Origin: Bacillota bacterium
GTDB lineage: Bacteria > Bacillota > Sulfobacillia > Sulfobacillales > Sulfobacillaceae
DNA: 64,000 nucleotides
Direction of reading: 5' to 3'
Assembly (NCBI GenBank): GCA_026627065.1
Contig: JAPNUO010000011.1
Coordinates: 23,448-87,447, forward strand
Shown piece by piece: positions 7,290 through 16,632 of the stretch. The notes below the pieces were generated by a model, which saw only the letters and a list, made by a program, of their open reading frames with translations, was not told the DNA's origin and made no database searches. Every line of letters starts with the position of its first letter. Positions within the stretch are counted from its first letter, which is position 1. The position numbers were made by a program, and so were the translations under genes.

Positions 7290-8593
7290 TTTAGGAGGGA
7301 CAAATCCACCAAGGAACCGATCGAGACCGGACGCCGGGCGGCCACCGACTCGCGGGCGGCAATGCCGGTCAAGATGGAATACGCGCCAGCCCGCGTGCCC
7401 GCCCGGTGCGACAGCGGATCCGGGGCGTCGGCGTCCAGCCAGTGGAGCACCATCCGCTCGTCGCCCCCGCCATGCCCTTCTATCGTCCGCGGCACCTCAA
7501 TGACCTCAGCCCCGCCGAAGACGGGGTAAAACACAAAACGGTCGGTGCCATCGCTAGCCAGCGGGAATGTCGCGGGCGCGGCATCGGGGCTCACGCGATG
7601 CTGGACCCGCTCCAGAAAGGTCGTCGTGCCCTCAGGGATCACCGTTTCCAACACGCCGCACTCCAGGCGGCCCTGGGTTCCGGTAAAGATCGCGCGATAC
7701 CCTTCAAATGGCGTGTAAGCATGCAGGGCGTAATTCATCACGGTGCCGCCCGAATAGGCCACCGACCCGGTCATCGTGTCCCAGATGTCGATCTGGTCGC
7801 TGAACACGCACCCGTCCCGCCAGTAACCGTCCACGTGTTCGGCTTCCCGATAGAGGGCTACCAGCACCGGGTCGCTCCAGTCAAACGCAAAGGCGCAAGC
7901 GTCCTTGACCGAACAGGTGCTGCACCGCTCCCCCCGTACGCCGCCCTGGTCGCCGTACACCTGTCGGCTGGCCCGGGCAAACACCTCCTCCGGCTCCTGG
8001 TTGAGCCACCAGTTGACGAGATCAAAATGGTGCGTCGCTTTGTGCACCCAGAGGCTGCCGGAGTTCGCGACTTTGCGGTGCCAGCGGCGAAAGTAGTCGG
8101 CCCCGTGAACGGTGTCCAGGTACCACTCAAACTGCACGGTGGCAATGCGTCCCAGCCGCCCCGAGGCGAGAAACTCTTTAATGGCGGTGGCATAGGGCGC
8201 ATAGCGATAGTTGAAAGTGACCGTCACCCGATGCCCGCTGTCCCGTTCGGCCTGGAGGATGCGCGTCAGCTTTTCGGCGTCCGTGGTGAGCGGCTTTTCC
8301 GTCACCACATCGTAACCAGCCTTGAGGGCGCGCACAATGTACTCGTCGTGAAAGCGATCCACTGTCGTCACCAGCACGGTGTTGCAACCGCTCTCCCGTA
8401 ACATCCGGTCAAAGTCGTCATACAGCGCGGCCTCAGTGTTCATCAGGCGCTGCGCCGCCTGCATGCGCACCGGGTTGGGGTCGTAGAGAGCCACAATGCG
8501 GGCGCGGTGCTCGCTCCCGTACTTCGCCAACATGCGCCCAAACATTGTCACGGCCCGGTAGCCGGTGCCCGCAATCGCAATCTTCTTCTCCAT
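7286..8593 (-). CDS. Gfo/Idh/MocA family NAD(P)-dependent oxidoreductase (island A)
   Basis: 435 residues. N-terminal Rossmann fold IAIAGTGYRAVTMFG, the EKPLTTDAEKL motif near residue 100, and a C-terminal Gfo/Idh alpha/beta domain. It likely oxidises or epimerises a sugar or sugar derivative released by the island glycosidases. A Cys cluster (ERCSTCSVKDACAF, later DGCVF) is conserved in the paralogue at 37850-39169 and may bind zinc. ATG at 8593 follows AAAGGGAG. Last gene of island A; tail-to-tail overlap of four bases with the MntA-like gene and no terminator seen. Confidence 0.88.
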   Translation of the reverse strand: MEKKIAIAGTGYRAVTMFGRMLAKYGSEHRARIVALYDPNPVRMQAAQRLMNTEAALYDDFDRMLRESGCNTVLVTTVDRFHDEYIVRALKAGYDVVTEKPLTTDAEKLTRILQAERDSGHRVTVTFNYRYAPYATAIKEFLASGRLGRIATVQFEWYLDTVHGADYFRRWHRKVANSGSLWVHKATHHFDLVNWWLNQEPEEVFARASRQVYGDQGGVRGERCSTCSVKDACAFAFDWSDPVLVALYREAEHVDGYWRDGCVFSDQIDIWDTMTGSVAYSGGTVMNYALHAYTPFEGYRAIFTGTQGRLECGVLETVIPEGTTTFLERVQHRVSPDAAPATFPLASDGTDRFVFYPVFGGAEVIEVPRTIEGHGGGDERMVLHWLDADAPDPLSHRAGTRAGAYSILTGIAARESVAARRPVSIGSLVDLSLLN

Positions 8594-8625
8594 GGTTCGA
8601 CTCCCTTTCACCAATGATGCGAACA

Positions 8626-10287
8626 TTATGAAGCTGAGGGAAAGACTACGCCGGGGCTGGCCTCCGGCGTCAATTCGCCGTCCCGCCAGGCCCATACCGC
8701 GTTGCCCGCAATGTCCACGGCCAGCTCTATCCCGTCATACCAGAGCAATCCCTGCACAGAAGTCGGCTTTAGCCCTACCAGGCGAACCAGGCGGCCGGCT
8801 AAGTCGGTCACCACCCGCACCCCGGACGGCGCGCGTAGCCATAGCGCGCCGTCCCGGTACACCCAAAGCTCTCCCCCCTCGTGAATGAGTTGAAAGATCA
8901 CGCCGTGGACGACGCGCTGGTAGCCGAGAACTGCCTCGCCGGCGCGCTCGCTTAACACCGACGGCATGAGCCCGCTAAACCAGAGTTCCTCCGAGGGGGA
9001 GACCAAAATGCCGGCGAGACGCTCGAGGTAGTCTAAAAAGCAGAGGACGGCGGGAGAATAGCGCTCGCCGTAGCCGTTCTGGCCGGTCCAGGGGTCCAGC
9101 GCTTGGGGAAACCGGCCCCCGTCCGCGAGGGCTTGCACCGCAGGATCCATGACCCAGGCAAGTTCCGCCACATGGCCGTAGTGCTCAAATGTGTGGGGGG
9201 CCCTGAGCAGCGTCAGGAGGTTCGTGGCCCCGGCCCACGAATTGTACGTGGCGCGCCCGTCAAACCGGGGATCGCTCAGGGCCACCGAGGGAAACGGGTA
9301 GGCCGCAAAAAAATGGCGGGAGTTTAATAGGTAGCGGCGAAGGGCCGCCTCAAAGAAGGCGGCGTCGCCGACCCCGCTGTCGAGCACCCGAAGCAGGACG
9401 TCGGAATTGACCCGGATCCACTGCCCCTGGCGATCGCGGTCGTAAAAGAGGCCGTCATCGTGATCAAAGCACTCCCGAAACAAGGCGGCGCGCGTCTCCT
9501 CGGCGGCGCCCCGCCAGTAGTCCCCGTCCCCGGGCCTCGCGAGCGCATCCGCTAGCCGGGCTAAGTGCTGCCGCTGGGCATACAGCATCGCGGTGAGATC
9601 GGGGGCCAACAGCGGAAGGAGCGGCGAGTTGGGATCGTAGCGGTCCGCCTGACGGCGCCAGGTGCGGTCGGGGATATGCCAAAAGCGCGGTGAGCCGTCG
9701 TGCCCCGTATCAAAGGTGCAAAATGCCTCGAGGCAGCCGGTCCCCCGCGTTTGACGATGGCGGACGAGCCACCGGTCAAAGCGGGCGATAGCGTCGTAGG
9801 CTTGGGCGAGCGCGCCGGCGTCGAGTCCCCCCGCCAATCGCCAGAGAACGCCGGCGGTGCGGGAGAGGGGCGTGACAACCTGCACCTGGTCGAAATGCGC
9901 TCGTTGCTGCTGGATCTTATACGGAATCAAGCCGTCGTCGCGCTGCCAGGCCAAAAAGGCCGAAAAGGTGCGCCAGGCCACGCCGGGGAGGTACCGCGCC
10001 AGCACTTCCGCACTGATGGTCCCGGTGCTTTCGAGCCAAGTTCCGCGGTACGGGCCCCCTTCTCGCAACACCAGCCCCCCGACGAGCGTCTCGCTCTCGA
10101 TGCAGTCGCCCCAGAGAATCTCCACCGCCTCGTTAAACCGGCTTTCCAGCCACCCGGTCTCTTCTACCAGGGCTACCGACGCCTGGGCCCATTCCGCCGC
10201 CAGCTCCTCACGGGGGCGGCGTTCGGCGGCGGAGCGCGCCAGTTTTTCCCGAATCTCGTCCACGATGGCCATGGCGACCGATCTCAC
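8626..10287 (-). CDS. Putative (alpha/alpha)6-barrel glycoside hydrolase
   Basis: 553 residues without signal peptide. Repeated Trp- and Tyr-rich helical segments (YRGTWLESTGTISAEVLARY, DDGLIPYKIQ, YNSWAGATNLLTLL, ALDPWTGQNGYGERYSPAVL) suggest a six-hairpin glycosidase related to the GH63/MGH1 or amylo-1,6-glucosidase-like fold. Substrate cannot be assigned. The GTG at 10287 overlaps the GH43 stop (GTGA), a pattern common here; ATG at 10272 is the alternative. Cytoplasmic, in the island A operon with GH43. Confidence 0.65.
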   Translation of the reverse strand: MRSVAMAIVDEIREKLARSAAERRPREELAAEWAQASVALVEETGWLESRFNEAVEILWGDCIESETLVGGLVLREGGPYRGTWLESTGTISAEVLARYLPGVAWRTFSAFLAWQRDDGLIPYKIQQQRAHFDQVQVVTPLSRTAGVLWRLAGGLDAGALAQAYDAIARFDRWLVRHRQTRGTGCLEAFCTFDTGHDGSPRFWHIPDRTWRRQADRYDPNSPLLPLLAPDLTAMLYAQRQHLARLADALARPGDGDYWRGAAEETRAALFRECFDHDDGLFYDRDRQGQWIRVNSDVLLRVLDSGVGDAAFFEAALRRYLLNSRHFFAAYPFPSVALSDPRFDGRATYNSWAGATNLLTLLRAPHTFEHYGHVAELAWVMDPAVQALADGGRFPQALDPWTGQNGYGERYSPAVLCFLDYLERLAGILVSPSEELWFSGLMPSVLSERAGEAVLGYQRVVHGVIFQLIHEGGELWVYRDGALWLRAPSGVRVVTDLAGRLVRLVGLKPTSVQGLLWYDGIELAVDIAGNAVWAWRDGELTPEASPGVVFPSAS

Positions 10288-11192
10288 GCCTCCCCTGCCC
10301 GGCGAATTCGAAGGCGCCCCGCCTCTTCTTCAACGAGAAAAAAGCGCGCGCGCTCGTGCGGCGTCCGATTCGGCCGGTGCAGCGCCAGGCGAAGCTGCCC
10401 GTCCAATCCGCGAAACACCATCCCATGGCCGCCGTCCTCATCGTAAATGGGGCGCGCCTCCTGAATCCAGGGGCCCTCAATCCGGCCGGACGGCGACCGG
10501 GCGCCGCCCAGCGCATACCCTTTATCGGTAAAGCTGGACCACAGCAGATAGAGGCTGCCGTCGGCCAATCGGTGCACAAAGGGCCCGTCGGTCACATAGC
10601 TTTGGCCGTCGGGGAAGACGCGGTTTGGATGCGAGACCACCCAGGGCGCCTCCCGCGCCGTAAACAGGCGCACCGGCGCTTGCCGGGGGTCGGGATCCCA
10701 GCTCTCCGTCAGCTTCTCCGCCCAAATCTCCCCGTTTTGCACGTCCACCCACTCGCGGCAAAAGACGAGCCAGCGCTGGCCCTCTTCATCCTGGTAGAAG
10801 GTGCCGTCGAGCGCATTCCAGCTGTCTGGGGTGAGAAACCCGCGCTGCAGCGGCCGATATGGCCCGGTAATCTCGGCGCTGGCCAGCACCGCGGTGCCCC
10901 GGCGCTGCGTTTCCGCATGCTTAAAGGTGGCCAGCATGATCCAGCGATGGTCCAGGCGATAGACTTCGGGCGCCCAAAAATTCTCGCGCGCCCAAAAGGC
11001 GGGGTCAGGCCGAAAGGCAGGAATGGGCCCTGTCCAGTGCGCCAGATCCTCGCTGCGGTAGCAGTCAAAGCCGGTGCCGGCGCCCCAAATGTTGGCGTCG
11101 GTACTGCCAAACAGGTAGTACGCGCCCTCTTCCGGCACAGGCACCACAAAGGGGTCGCGAATCTGAATGTCCTCCAGCGTCCAGGTTTTCAT
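10284..11192 (-). CDS. Glycoside hydrolase family 43-like protein
   Basis: 302 residues, no signal peptide. The five-bladed propeller pattern of GH43 is visible: IRDPFVVPV near residue 10 holds the catalytic base Asp, FWAPEVYRLDHRWIML near 75, LDGTFYQDEEGQRWLVF with the second Asp near 130, and SYVTDGPFVHR near 205. In many GH43 enzymes the last motif carries the acid as EGP; here it is DGP, which may mark a subfamily. Likely acts on arabinosides or xylosides imported by the island A transporter. ATG at 11192. Confidence 0.8.
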   Translation of the reverse strand: MKTWTLEDIQIRDPFVVPVPEEGAYYLFGSTDANIWGAGTGFDCYRSEDLAHWTGPIPAFRPDPAFWARENFWAPEVYRLDHRWIMLATFKHAETQRRGTAVLASAEITGPYRPLQRGFLTPDSWNALDGTFYQDEEGQRWLVFCREWVDVQNGEIWAEKLTESWDPDPRQAPVRLFTAREAPWVVSHPNRVFPDGQSYVTDGPFVHRLADGSLYLLWSSFTDKGYALGGARSPSGRIEGPWIQEARPIYDEDGGHGMVFRGLDGQLRLALHRPNRTPHERARFFLVEEEAGRLRIRRAGEA

Positions 11193-11206
11193 GTCCGCCC
11201 TCTCCC

Positions 11207-12202
11207 TTACCGCCCAGGCTGCTGCCTCAGCGCCCGTTCTTTGCACTGCACCACGGAAGCCCGGGGAATTAATGTCGGCGCGATGGTAATCGACCGGGGC
11301 GCCGTCGTCCCCTGGCTCACGTCTTTCAGGAGCGCCACCGCCGCCTGCGCCACGTTTTCCAGAATCGGCCCGACGCTGGTCAGCGGCACCTCCGCCAGGT
11401 TCATGTCGGGCAGGTTGTCGTACCCTATCAGCGACACGTCGTCGGGCACGCGATACCCCATCTCCAGCAGCGCCCTGAGCGCCCCTTTGGTGACCATGTG
11501 GCTCAGCCCCACGAACGCCGTCGGCAAGGGCCAGCGCCGATCGGCATACTTCAGCGCCCGGTAGCCGCCCTCGTAGCTGGGCTCGGCCGGGTAAAGGTAC
11601 CGCTCGGGGTCCATCACGCCGGCTGCCTTCATGGCGTCGGCGAAGGCCTGCACCTTGATGTGCTGCCAATGGCCAATGATGCCAATCTCTTCGTGGCCAT
11701 AGGAGCGAAGATACCGGATGGCCTCCTGAATGGCCGCCCTCCGGTCGAAGCGAATGTGCGGCAGGGGCGGGTCCTCGTCGCCGCCAATGATGACGGTGGG
11801 CATGTTCCAGGTGGTCAGCTGGCGCGATAGCTCCGGGTAGGCGGTGACCACATCGGCCCACAAAATCAGGCCGGCCACCCGGAGCTGATGCAAAATCAGG
11901 ACGTCGTGGAGCGACAGCACCAGCACCATGTAGTAGCCTTGCGCGGACAGCGCGCGGTGAAGGCTCTGGGTCAGATACGTAAAGGTCGGATTGCCGAATT
12001 CCGGCAAGAAGACGCCCACGACATTGGAGCGCCCCGACACCATTTGCGCCGCATTTAAGTTTTTGTGGTAGCCGTGGGCTTCCGCAATTGCGCGGATGCG
12101 GTTTTTGGTCTCCTCGCTAATGGAGGGGCTGTCGTTTAGCGCCTTGGACACGGTGCTCACGCTGACGCCAGCCATCTTGGCAATGTCCCGGATCGTAATC
12201 AC
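11207..12202 (-). CDS. LacI-family transcriptional regulator (island A)
   Basis: 331 residues. N-terminal HTH ITIRDIAKMAGVSVSTVSKALNDSP and hinge AAQMVSGRSNVVGVFLP, then a periplasmic-binding-protein-like effector domain. GTG start at 12202, nine bases after GGAGG. It sits inside the island A operon between transporter and hydrolase genes, so it probably represses this operon, autoregulating itself through the palindromes upstream of 15723. Inducer unknown. Clear paralogue of the regulator at 24099-25103. Confidence 0.92.
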   Translation of the reverse strand: MITIRDIAKMAGVSVSTVSKALNDSPSISEETKNRIRAIAEAHGYHKNLNAAQMVSGRSNVVGVFLPEFGNPTFTYLTQSLHRALSAQGYYMVLVLSLHDVLILHQLRVAGLILWADVVTAYPELSRQLTTWNMPTVIIGGDEDPPLPHIRFDRRAAIQEAIRYLRSYGHEEIGIIGHWQHIKVQAFADAMKAAGVMDPERYLYPAEPSYEGGYRALKYADRRWPLPTAFVGLSHMVTKGALRALLEMGYRVPDDVSLIGYDNLPDMNLAEVPLTSVGPILENVAQAAVALLKDVSQGTTAPRSITIAPTLIPRASVVQCKERALRQQPGR

Positions 12203-12340
12203 TTTGGCTCACCTCCCCGACCTCGGCGTTGAGACTTGTGCTGGCGTTTGGGATGTCTCGCACGAGGGAAACGTCGCGAAGCTACGGCCGAGGGGTGGGC
12301 CGTCTCCGACATCCTCCGCACCCGTGCGCGCTGCCTCGGG

Positions 12341-13165
12341 TTACGCTTTCAAGGCCCCGCTGGTAATCCCGCTTACAAAGTAGCGCATTCCCGCGCTAAT
12401 CAAAACAATGATGGGAACCATGGTCAAGACCTCTGCGGCGAATTCCGGCCCCAGGCCGCGCGCCCCGGTGATGCCGAAACTTTGCACAAAGAGCTCAAAC
12501 CCTGCCGACGCTGTGTAAAGGTTGTGATTGGGCAGCACAATCGTGGGCCAGAGGTAGTCGCCCCAGATGGAGACCGAGAGCAACAGCGATCCGGTCAAAA
12601 ACACCGGCAGCGACAGCGGCGCCACGATGCGCCACAAAATCTGAAACTCCGAGCACCCGTCAATGCGGGCGCTTTGATAGAGCTCGTCGGGAATACCCTC
12701 GAAAAAGGTTCGGAACAAAAAGACGTTCAGGGGCTGGCTCCCCGCGGCATACGGCACAATGAGCGACAGCCAGGAATTGTACATGCCAAAGGTGTTGACC
12801 TCGACGAACAGCGGAATGAGCGTCAGCGTCCAGGGGATCATCAAGAGGCCAATGTACAAGTAAAAGAGCACGTTTTTGCCCCAAAAGCGGCCCTTCGCGA
12901 ACCCGTAGGCCGAGGCCGCGGCCAGCGGGATCCCGAGAATGAGGCTTAAGGCGGCCACAATCACGGTATTCCAAAGATAGCGGGCAATACCGTGCCAGGC
13001 AATGAGATAGTTTTGGAGCGCCAGGGGCCAAGGCAGGCCGAAGGGATTTTGCACAAACGCCTGGCTCGTCTTAAACGAATCAAACAGCACAAACAAGAGG
13101 GGAATGTAGGTCAGCAGAATTAACACGCCCACGCTCAAGAGGACAATCCACGCCCGCCGCTTCAC
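12341..13165 (-). CDS. Carbohydrate ABC transporter permease, MalG type (island A)
   Basis: 274 residues, six predicted membrane segments (first: WIVLLSVGVLILLTYIPLLF). The cytoplasmic EAA loop is present (YQSARIDGCSEFQILWRIVAPLSLP). It pairs with the MalF-type permease at 14839-15723. GTG at 13165 follows GGAGGC by eight bases. Very similar to the permease at 51080-51910, pointing to duplication of a whole transporter. The 138 bases down to the LacI gene hold no recognised element. Confidence 0.93.
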   Translation of the reverse strand: MKRRAWIVLLSVGVLILLTYIPLLFVLFDSFKTSQAFVQNPFGLPWPLALQNYLIAWHGIARYLWNTVIVAALSLILGIPLAAASAYGFAKGRFWGKNVLFYLYIGLLMIPWTLTLIPLFVEVNTFGMYNSWLSLIVPYAAGSQPLNVFLFRTFFEGIPDELYQSARIDGCSEFQILWRIVAPLSLPVFLTGSLLLSVSIWGDYLWPTIVLPNHNLYTASAGFELFVQSFGITGARGLGPEFAAEVLTMVPIIVLISAGMRYFVSGITSGALKA

Positions 13166-13203
13166 GCCCGTCAGCCTCCGTTTCCGTCAAATGGCGAAGC
13201 CCG

Positions 13204-13236
13204 GAAGCTCAAGGGAGTCGTTCTCCCTTGAGCTTC
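13204..13236 (-). other. Strong intercistronic hairpin after binding-protein gene
   Basis: Perfect 14-bp stem GAAGCTCAAGGGAG/CTCCCTTGAGCTTC with a five-base loop, 17 bases past the binding-protein stop and before the next permease gene. No T-run follows on the minus strand, so it is more likely an mRNA-stabilising or processing element than a full terminator. Confidence 0.7.
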
Positions 13237-13253
13237 GAAGGCTTTCCTAAGAC

Positions 13254-14768
13254 TCAGTGCACGTATTTGCTGAGGTTGACATGGTTGGTCAGCGCCCACT
13301 CTTGCGCCGCCTGCTTCAGCATGGCATCCCACTCCTGCGCAAAAATGTTCCAGGAAATCGAGGAGGAGAGATACTGCTGAAGAATGTGCACCGCATCGGT
13401 CTGCGCCGACGCCCCCAACTGGCCGTCCAGCACCCCATCAATCACCACCGGGGGATGGCTGTTCTCAAACTGCTGGGCGCTCGACGTCGTACCGGCGGCT
13501 CCCTTGATGACCGGCACAAAGGCCCCGTTGCCGGCCCCGGCTACCCAGCGCCCCTCGTTTTGCGGCGCGTACAGGTACTGCAGGTAATTGATGGCCGCTT
13601 TCTGAAGCGCGGGCGTCAAGTTCGAGTTGGCGCGCTCGGTGGTCAAGGACCATTCGCCAACGCCGTTAGGCCCGCCGACGACGCCGTTGACGCTGATGTT
13701 GGCGCTGTACTTGGTGCTGGCCTTGGTAATCTCGGGGAAGGGAAATTCGCCGTACTTTCCGCTAAAGCCCAGCGACTTCAAGTCGGGCACATGCCAGGTG
13801 CCTGACCAGACCATGGCGTACTTCCCTTGGGCAAACGGAATCAGCTGGGACTCCGGCGCCGCATTGGCCGTCACGTTGGCGCACGCGCTCACGCTCGACG
13901 CGCCGGGCGCGAGATACGGGCGGACGGCGCCTAACAGCTTCCACCCTGCCGCGTAGGCCGGATTGGTCATGGAAATGATGTTGCGCTCAATTGCCACGGC
14001 GGTGTCCAGCCCATCCGCCACCTGGGCGTGGTTGATGTCAATCTTGTTGACCTCAGAATGGAGAAGCTCCGACGAGAACTTGCGCTCAAACCACGACGGG
14101 TTGCAGCCGCCGGTGGCGTCGGTAAACATGAACGGCGTAATGCCCGCGTTCTTGAGCTTTTTCAGGTCTACCACAAACTGCTGCCAGGTTTTGGGCGGCT
14201 GGCTAATGTGCGCTTTTTGAAAGTCAGCCTTGTTGTAGAAGATGGTGGTCCCCAGGTCGGAGCCGAGCAACACGTAGGCCTTTTGCCCCACGACCATGTA
14301 AGCCTGCGCAACCGGCTCCCACAGGTCGAGCCATTCCCGGTTCCCTTTGACGTAGGGGTTCGGCTTTTTCAGATAGGGCATGAGATTGGTCAGGATCCCG
14401 GCGGGAATGGCCCCCGAGGTCACGGTGCCGTACTGCTCCCACACAATGTCCGGGGCCTTGCCGGCCGACGCTTCGGTAATAAGCGCCGCATTGCTTTGGG
14501 TCACCGTCGTATAGGGATTGTCGAGAAACTTGATGGTCACGCCTGGGTGTTGGCGCTCCCATTGACGGGTAATCTCCACCAGCATCCGGTTTTGGCTGGA
14601 GCTGGCCGGCCCTGTGTTGGCCTGCAGTTGGACAGTAATCACGCCGTGCGCACTGACGTTGGCGCTGGCATGGGCCGGCGAGACGGTGTTAACGGCACCG
14701 CACCCCGCCAATGCCGCCGTGCCCAGAAGGCCTGCCGCCGACAAGGCTAAGGTTTTCGAGCGAGTCAT
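13254..14768 (-). CDS. Sugar-binding lipoprotein of ABC transporter (island A)
   Basis: 504 residues. Lipoprotein signal peptide ending in LAGC near residue 21, then a family 1 extracellular solute-binding domain. It would capture oligosaccharides outside the membrane and deliver them to the two permeases. ATG at 14768 follows AAAGGAG by eight bases; an upstream ATG would add a non-signal extension. Paralogue of the binding protein at 51983-53494 (shared SSELLHSEVNKIDINHAQVA-like block and YLYAPQNEGRWVA-like block). Confidence 0.93.
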   Translation of the reverse strand: MTRSKTLALSAAGLLGTAALAGCGAVNTVSPAHASANVSAHGVITVQLQANTGPASSSQNRMLVEITRQWERQHPGVTIKFLDNPYTTVTQSNAALITEASAGKAPDIVWEQYGTVTSGAIPAGILTNLMPYLKKPNPYVKGNREWLDLWEPVAQAYMVVGQKAYVLLGSDLGTTIFYNKADFQKAHISQPPKTWQQFVVDLKKLKNAGITPFMFTDATGGCNPSWFERKFSSELLHSEVNKIDINHAQVADGLDTAVAIERNIISMTNPAYAAGWKLLGAVRPYLAPGASSVSACANVTANAAPESQLIPFAQGKYAMVWSGTWHVPDLKSLGFSGKYGEFPFPEITKASTKYSANISVNGVVGGPNGVGEWSLTTERANSNLTPALQKAAINYLQYLYAPQNEGRWVAGAGNGAFVPVIKGAAGTTSSAQQFENSHPPVVIDGVLDGQLGASAQTDAVHILQQYLSSSISWNIFAQEWDAMLKQAAQEWALTNHVNLSKYVH

Positions 14769-14838
14769 TAAAACATCTCCTTTCGCATAGGGGACTCTAC
14801 GGCCAGCGACTGGCATGAGATGCCACGCCGCCGGCTCA

Positions 14839-15723
14839 TCACGTTTGGGGCTTTAAAAACTTTAATGTGAGAATGGAAATGACAAGCATGAACAGGAAGA
14901 GCAACGTGCCAATCGCCATGCCAAAGCCGAACTGGCTGTTGCTAAAGGCCGCCTGGTACATCTCCAAGCCCGGCACGGCGGTCGCATTCCCCGGCCCTCC
15001 GCTGGTGAGCAGCAGGATGGGGACAAAGTTCTGGACCATGGTGATGCCGGTAATGATGATGACAAAACGGAGCTGGGGGATGATGAGCGGCACGTCGAGA
15101 TGCCAAATGCGCTCCAGCCCGGTGCTGCCGTCCACCCGCGCGGCTTCGTAGATGTCCTGAGGGATGGCTTGAAGCCCCGAAAGAAAGACCAGGTAGGCCA
15201 ACGAGGTCACCCAGGGAAAGCCGATGAGCAAGATGGAAATCAGCGCCGTGTGGCTGTTGCCCAACCACTGGATGGGCGGCACGCGAAAGAGGCTGAGCAT
15301 CTGATCCACCACGCCGTCGTAAGGATTCAGCAAGTACCCCCAGACCGCCACCAGAATGACTTGCGGCACGACCATGGGCACGGCGAACAGCCATTGCACG
15401 TAGCGCCGCACCCGCATCCACGGTACGCTCTGAGTCAGTTCCGCGCCCAAAAACGGAAAGACCATGAGAGTGACGATCCCGCCCAGCAGCAACAGCGCCA
15501 AATTGCGAATTTGGGCTCCGAAACCCGGCATTTGAAAGTAGGCGATGAAGTTTTGGAGGCCGATAAATTGGGGCGGGTCAAACCCGTTCCAAAAGGTCAG
15601 ACTCCCTACCAAGCTGCGAATGGCCGGGTAATAGCTGAAGAGCAAGATCAAAGCCAGGCTGGGAATGATCATGGCAAACAGGGTGAATTGCATTGTGCGG
15701 GACTGCCTTTTGCCAGAGGTCAC
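14839..15723 (-). CDS. Carbohydrate ABC transporter permease, MalF type (island A)
   Basis: 294 residues, six membrane segments; EAA loop YEAARVDGSTGLERIWHLDVP. First gene of the island A operon. GTG at 15723 is nine bases after GAGGA, whereas the GTG at 15732 touches that Shine-Dalgarno, so the shorter form is preferred. Paralogue of the permease at 53529-54458. No ATPase gene occurs in this operon. Confidence 0.92.
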   Translation of the reverse strand: MTSGKRQSRTMQFTLFAMIIPSLALILLFSYYPAIRSLVGSLTFWNGFDPPQFIGLQNFIAYFQMPGFGAQIRNLALLLLGGIVTLMVFPFLGAELTQSVPWMRVRRYVQWLFAVPMVVPQVILVAVWGYLLNPYDGVVDQMLSLFRVPPIQWLGNSHTALISILLIGFPWVTSLAYLVFLSGLQAIPQDIYEAARVDGSTGLERIWHLDVPLIIPQLRFVIIITGITMVQNFVPILLLTSGGPGNATAVPGLEMYQAAFSNSQFGFGMAIGTLLFLFMLVISILTLKFLKPQT

Positions 15724-15753
15724 CGTTGTCACTCCTCAAGGGAATGGCTGAAG

Positions 15754-15766
15754 TACAACGTTATAC
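15754..15766. promoter_or_regulatory. Palindromic operator-like site O1 (island A)
   Basis: TACAACGTTATAC, a near-palindrome centred on AACGTT, overlapping the -10 box of the island A promoter. An identical 13-mer lies at 15958-15970. LacI-family operators often have a central CG, so the regulator at 11207-12202 is the likely ligand. Confidence 0.65.
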
Positions 15767-15792
15767 TATTTTATCCCGTCCTAATTTGTCAA
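15763..15792 (-). promoter_or_regulatory. Promoter of the island A operon
   Basis: Minus strand TTGACA (15787-15792), 18-base spacer, TAGTAT (15763-15768). The operator-like site at 15754-15766 covers the -10 box and the expected start, a classic layout for repression. Confidence 0.7.
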
Positions 15793-15957
15793 TATTTTAT
15801 TGAATACGCTAAGAACAAGGCGAGATTCAAAGAAACACGGAGACAAAATATAGCAAGATAATACACGAATAGTTTCTGCTTTAATTGATTCTTGTTTCCC
15901 TATATTTAATTCATTTACCTATATATCTAATTGAATTAACAAGAAAATGTCTTGAAC

Positions 15958-15970
15958 TACAACGTTATAC
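15958..15970. promoter_or_regulatory. Palindromic operator-like site O2 (island A)
   Basis: Second exact copy of TACAACGTTATAC, 204 bases from O1. The stretch between (about 15767-15957) is strikingly AT-rich compared with the neighbourhood. Two sites could allow DNA looping by a tetrameric LacI-type repressor. Confidence 0.6.
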
Positions 15971-16560
15971 TCTTGACGCCCAAAGCCCAGGGGCGCCCAG
16001 CTTCATGACATGCCTGGACTCGCGCCGAGCGCCAAATCTCAACACCTCAGGGCCAACGGCGGCCCACGTATCCCCTTTTTTCTGTGGAGCCGCGCCCATG
16101 CCCTTCGCCCGCATCCATCCGCTCGAGGCAATTGACTTGCACCGATGAAAACGAGGGAAAAACACTTTGTGAGCGATGGCCGCTCGGGTTCCGCGTCGCA
16201 CAAAAGGGTCAGGACTCCCCCGTGAAATGCACAGGCTTTGCGTCAAGCACTCCTGCGTCGGCCAGCGCCTCTCTCACGACGGGGTTCGCAAGAGAGCCGC
16301 GCGCACTGCCGCCGAGCCGGAGACTACCCAGCCAGTGTCAAGCGTCGGCGGTGCTCAGTTTCTGATTGGCGCTCCGTCGTCAACCGGCCAAACCGCACAC
16401 GCACGGACGGTCCCCACTTCTTTGCGGCGTCGGGTGCTCCGTTTCGGCCACGGCGACGGACCCGGCGCCCCTGTCCTCTTTGCCTCAAGGGGACGAAGCC
16501 TAGGCGCTGAGTGTCTCAGCATTTTCGTCCATTTTTTTTCGACATTTTTTTCGCCAGGGT
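15971..16560. other. Intergenic stretch without recognised gene
   Basis: About 590 bases upstream of abrB. Open frames occur on both strands but none shows a Shine-Dalgarno, a recognised domain or consistent codon use. T-runs at about 16531-16550 lie just before the abrB promoter. I cannot assign a function. Confidence 0.5.
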
Positions 16561-16590
16561 TTGACTAGAATTTGGAATTTCTGGTATTAT
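16561..16590 (+). promoter_or_regulatory. abrB promoter
   Basis: TTGACT (16561-16566), 18-base spacer, TATTAT (16585-16590) on the plus strand, 42 bases before the abrB start. Confidence 0.7.
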
Positions 16591-16632
16591 CATGTCATCG
16601 TCATGTCGAACAGCAGAAGGGAGGGCACCAGG

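Noticed and set aside
11193..11861. Upstream extension of the GH43 frame
   Set aside because: It overlaps the LacI gene in another frame and has no family similarity; GH43 begins at MKTWTLEDIQIRDPF.
15971..16560. Several 80-130 residue open frames upstream of abrB
   Set aside because: They overlap each other in all frames, lack ribosome sites and show no recognisable domain.
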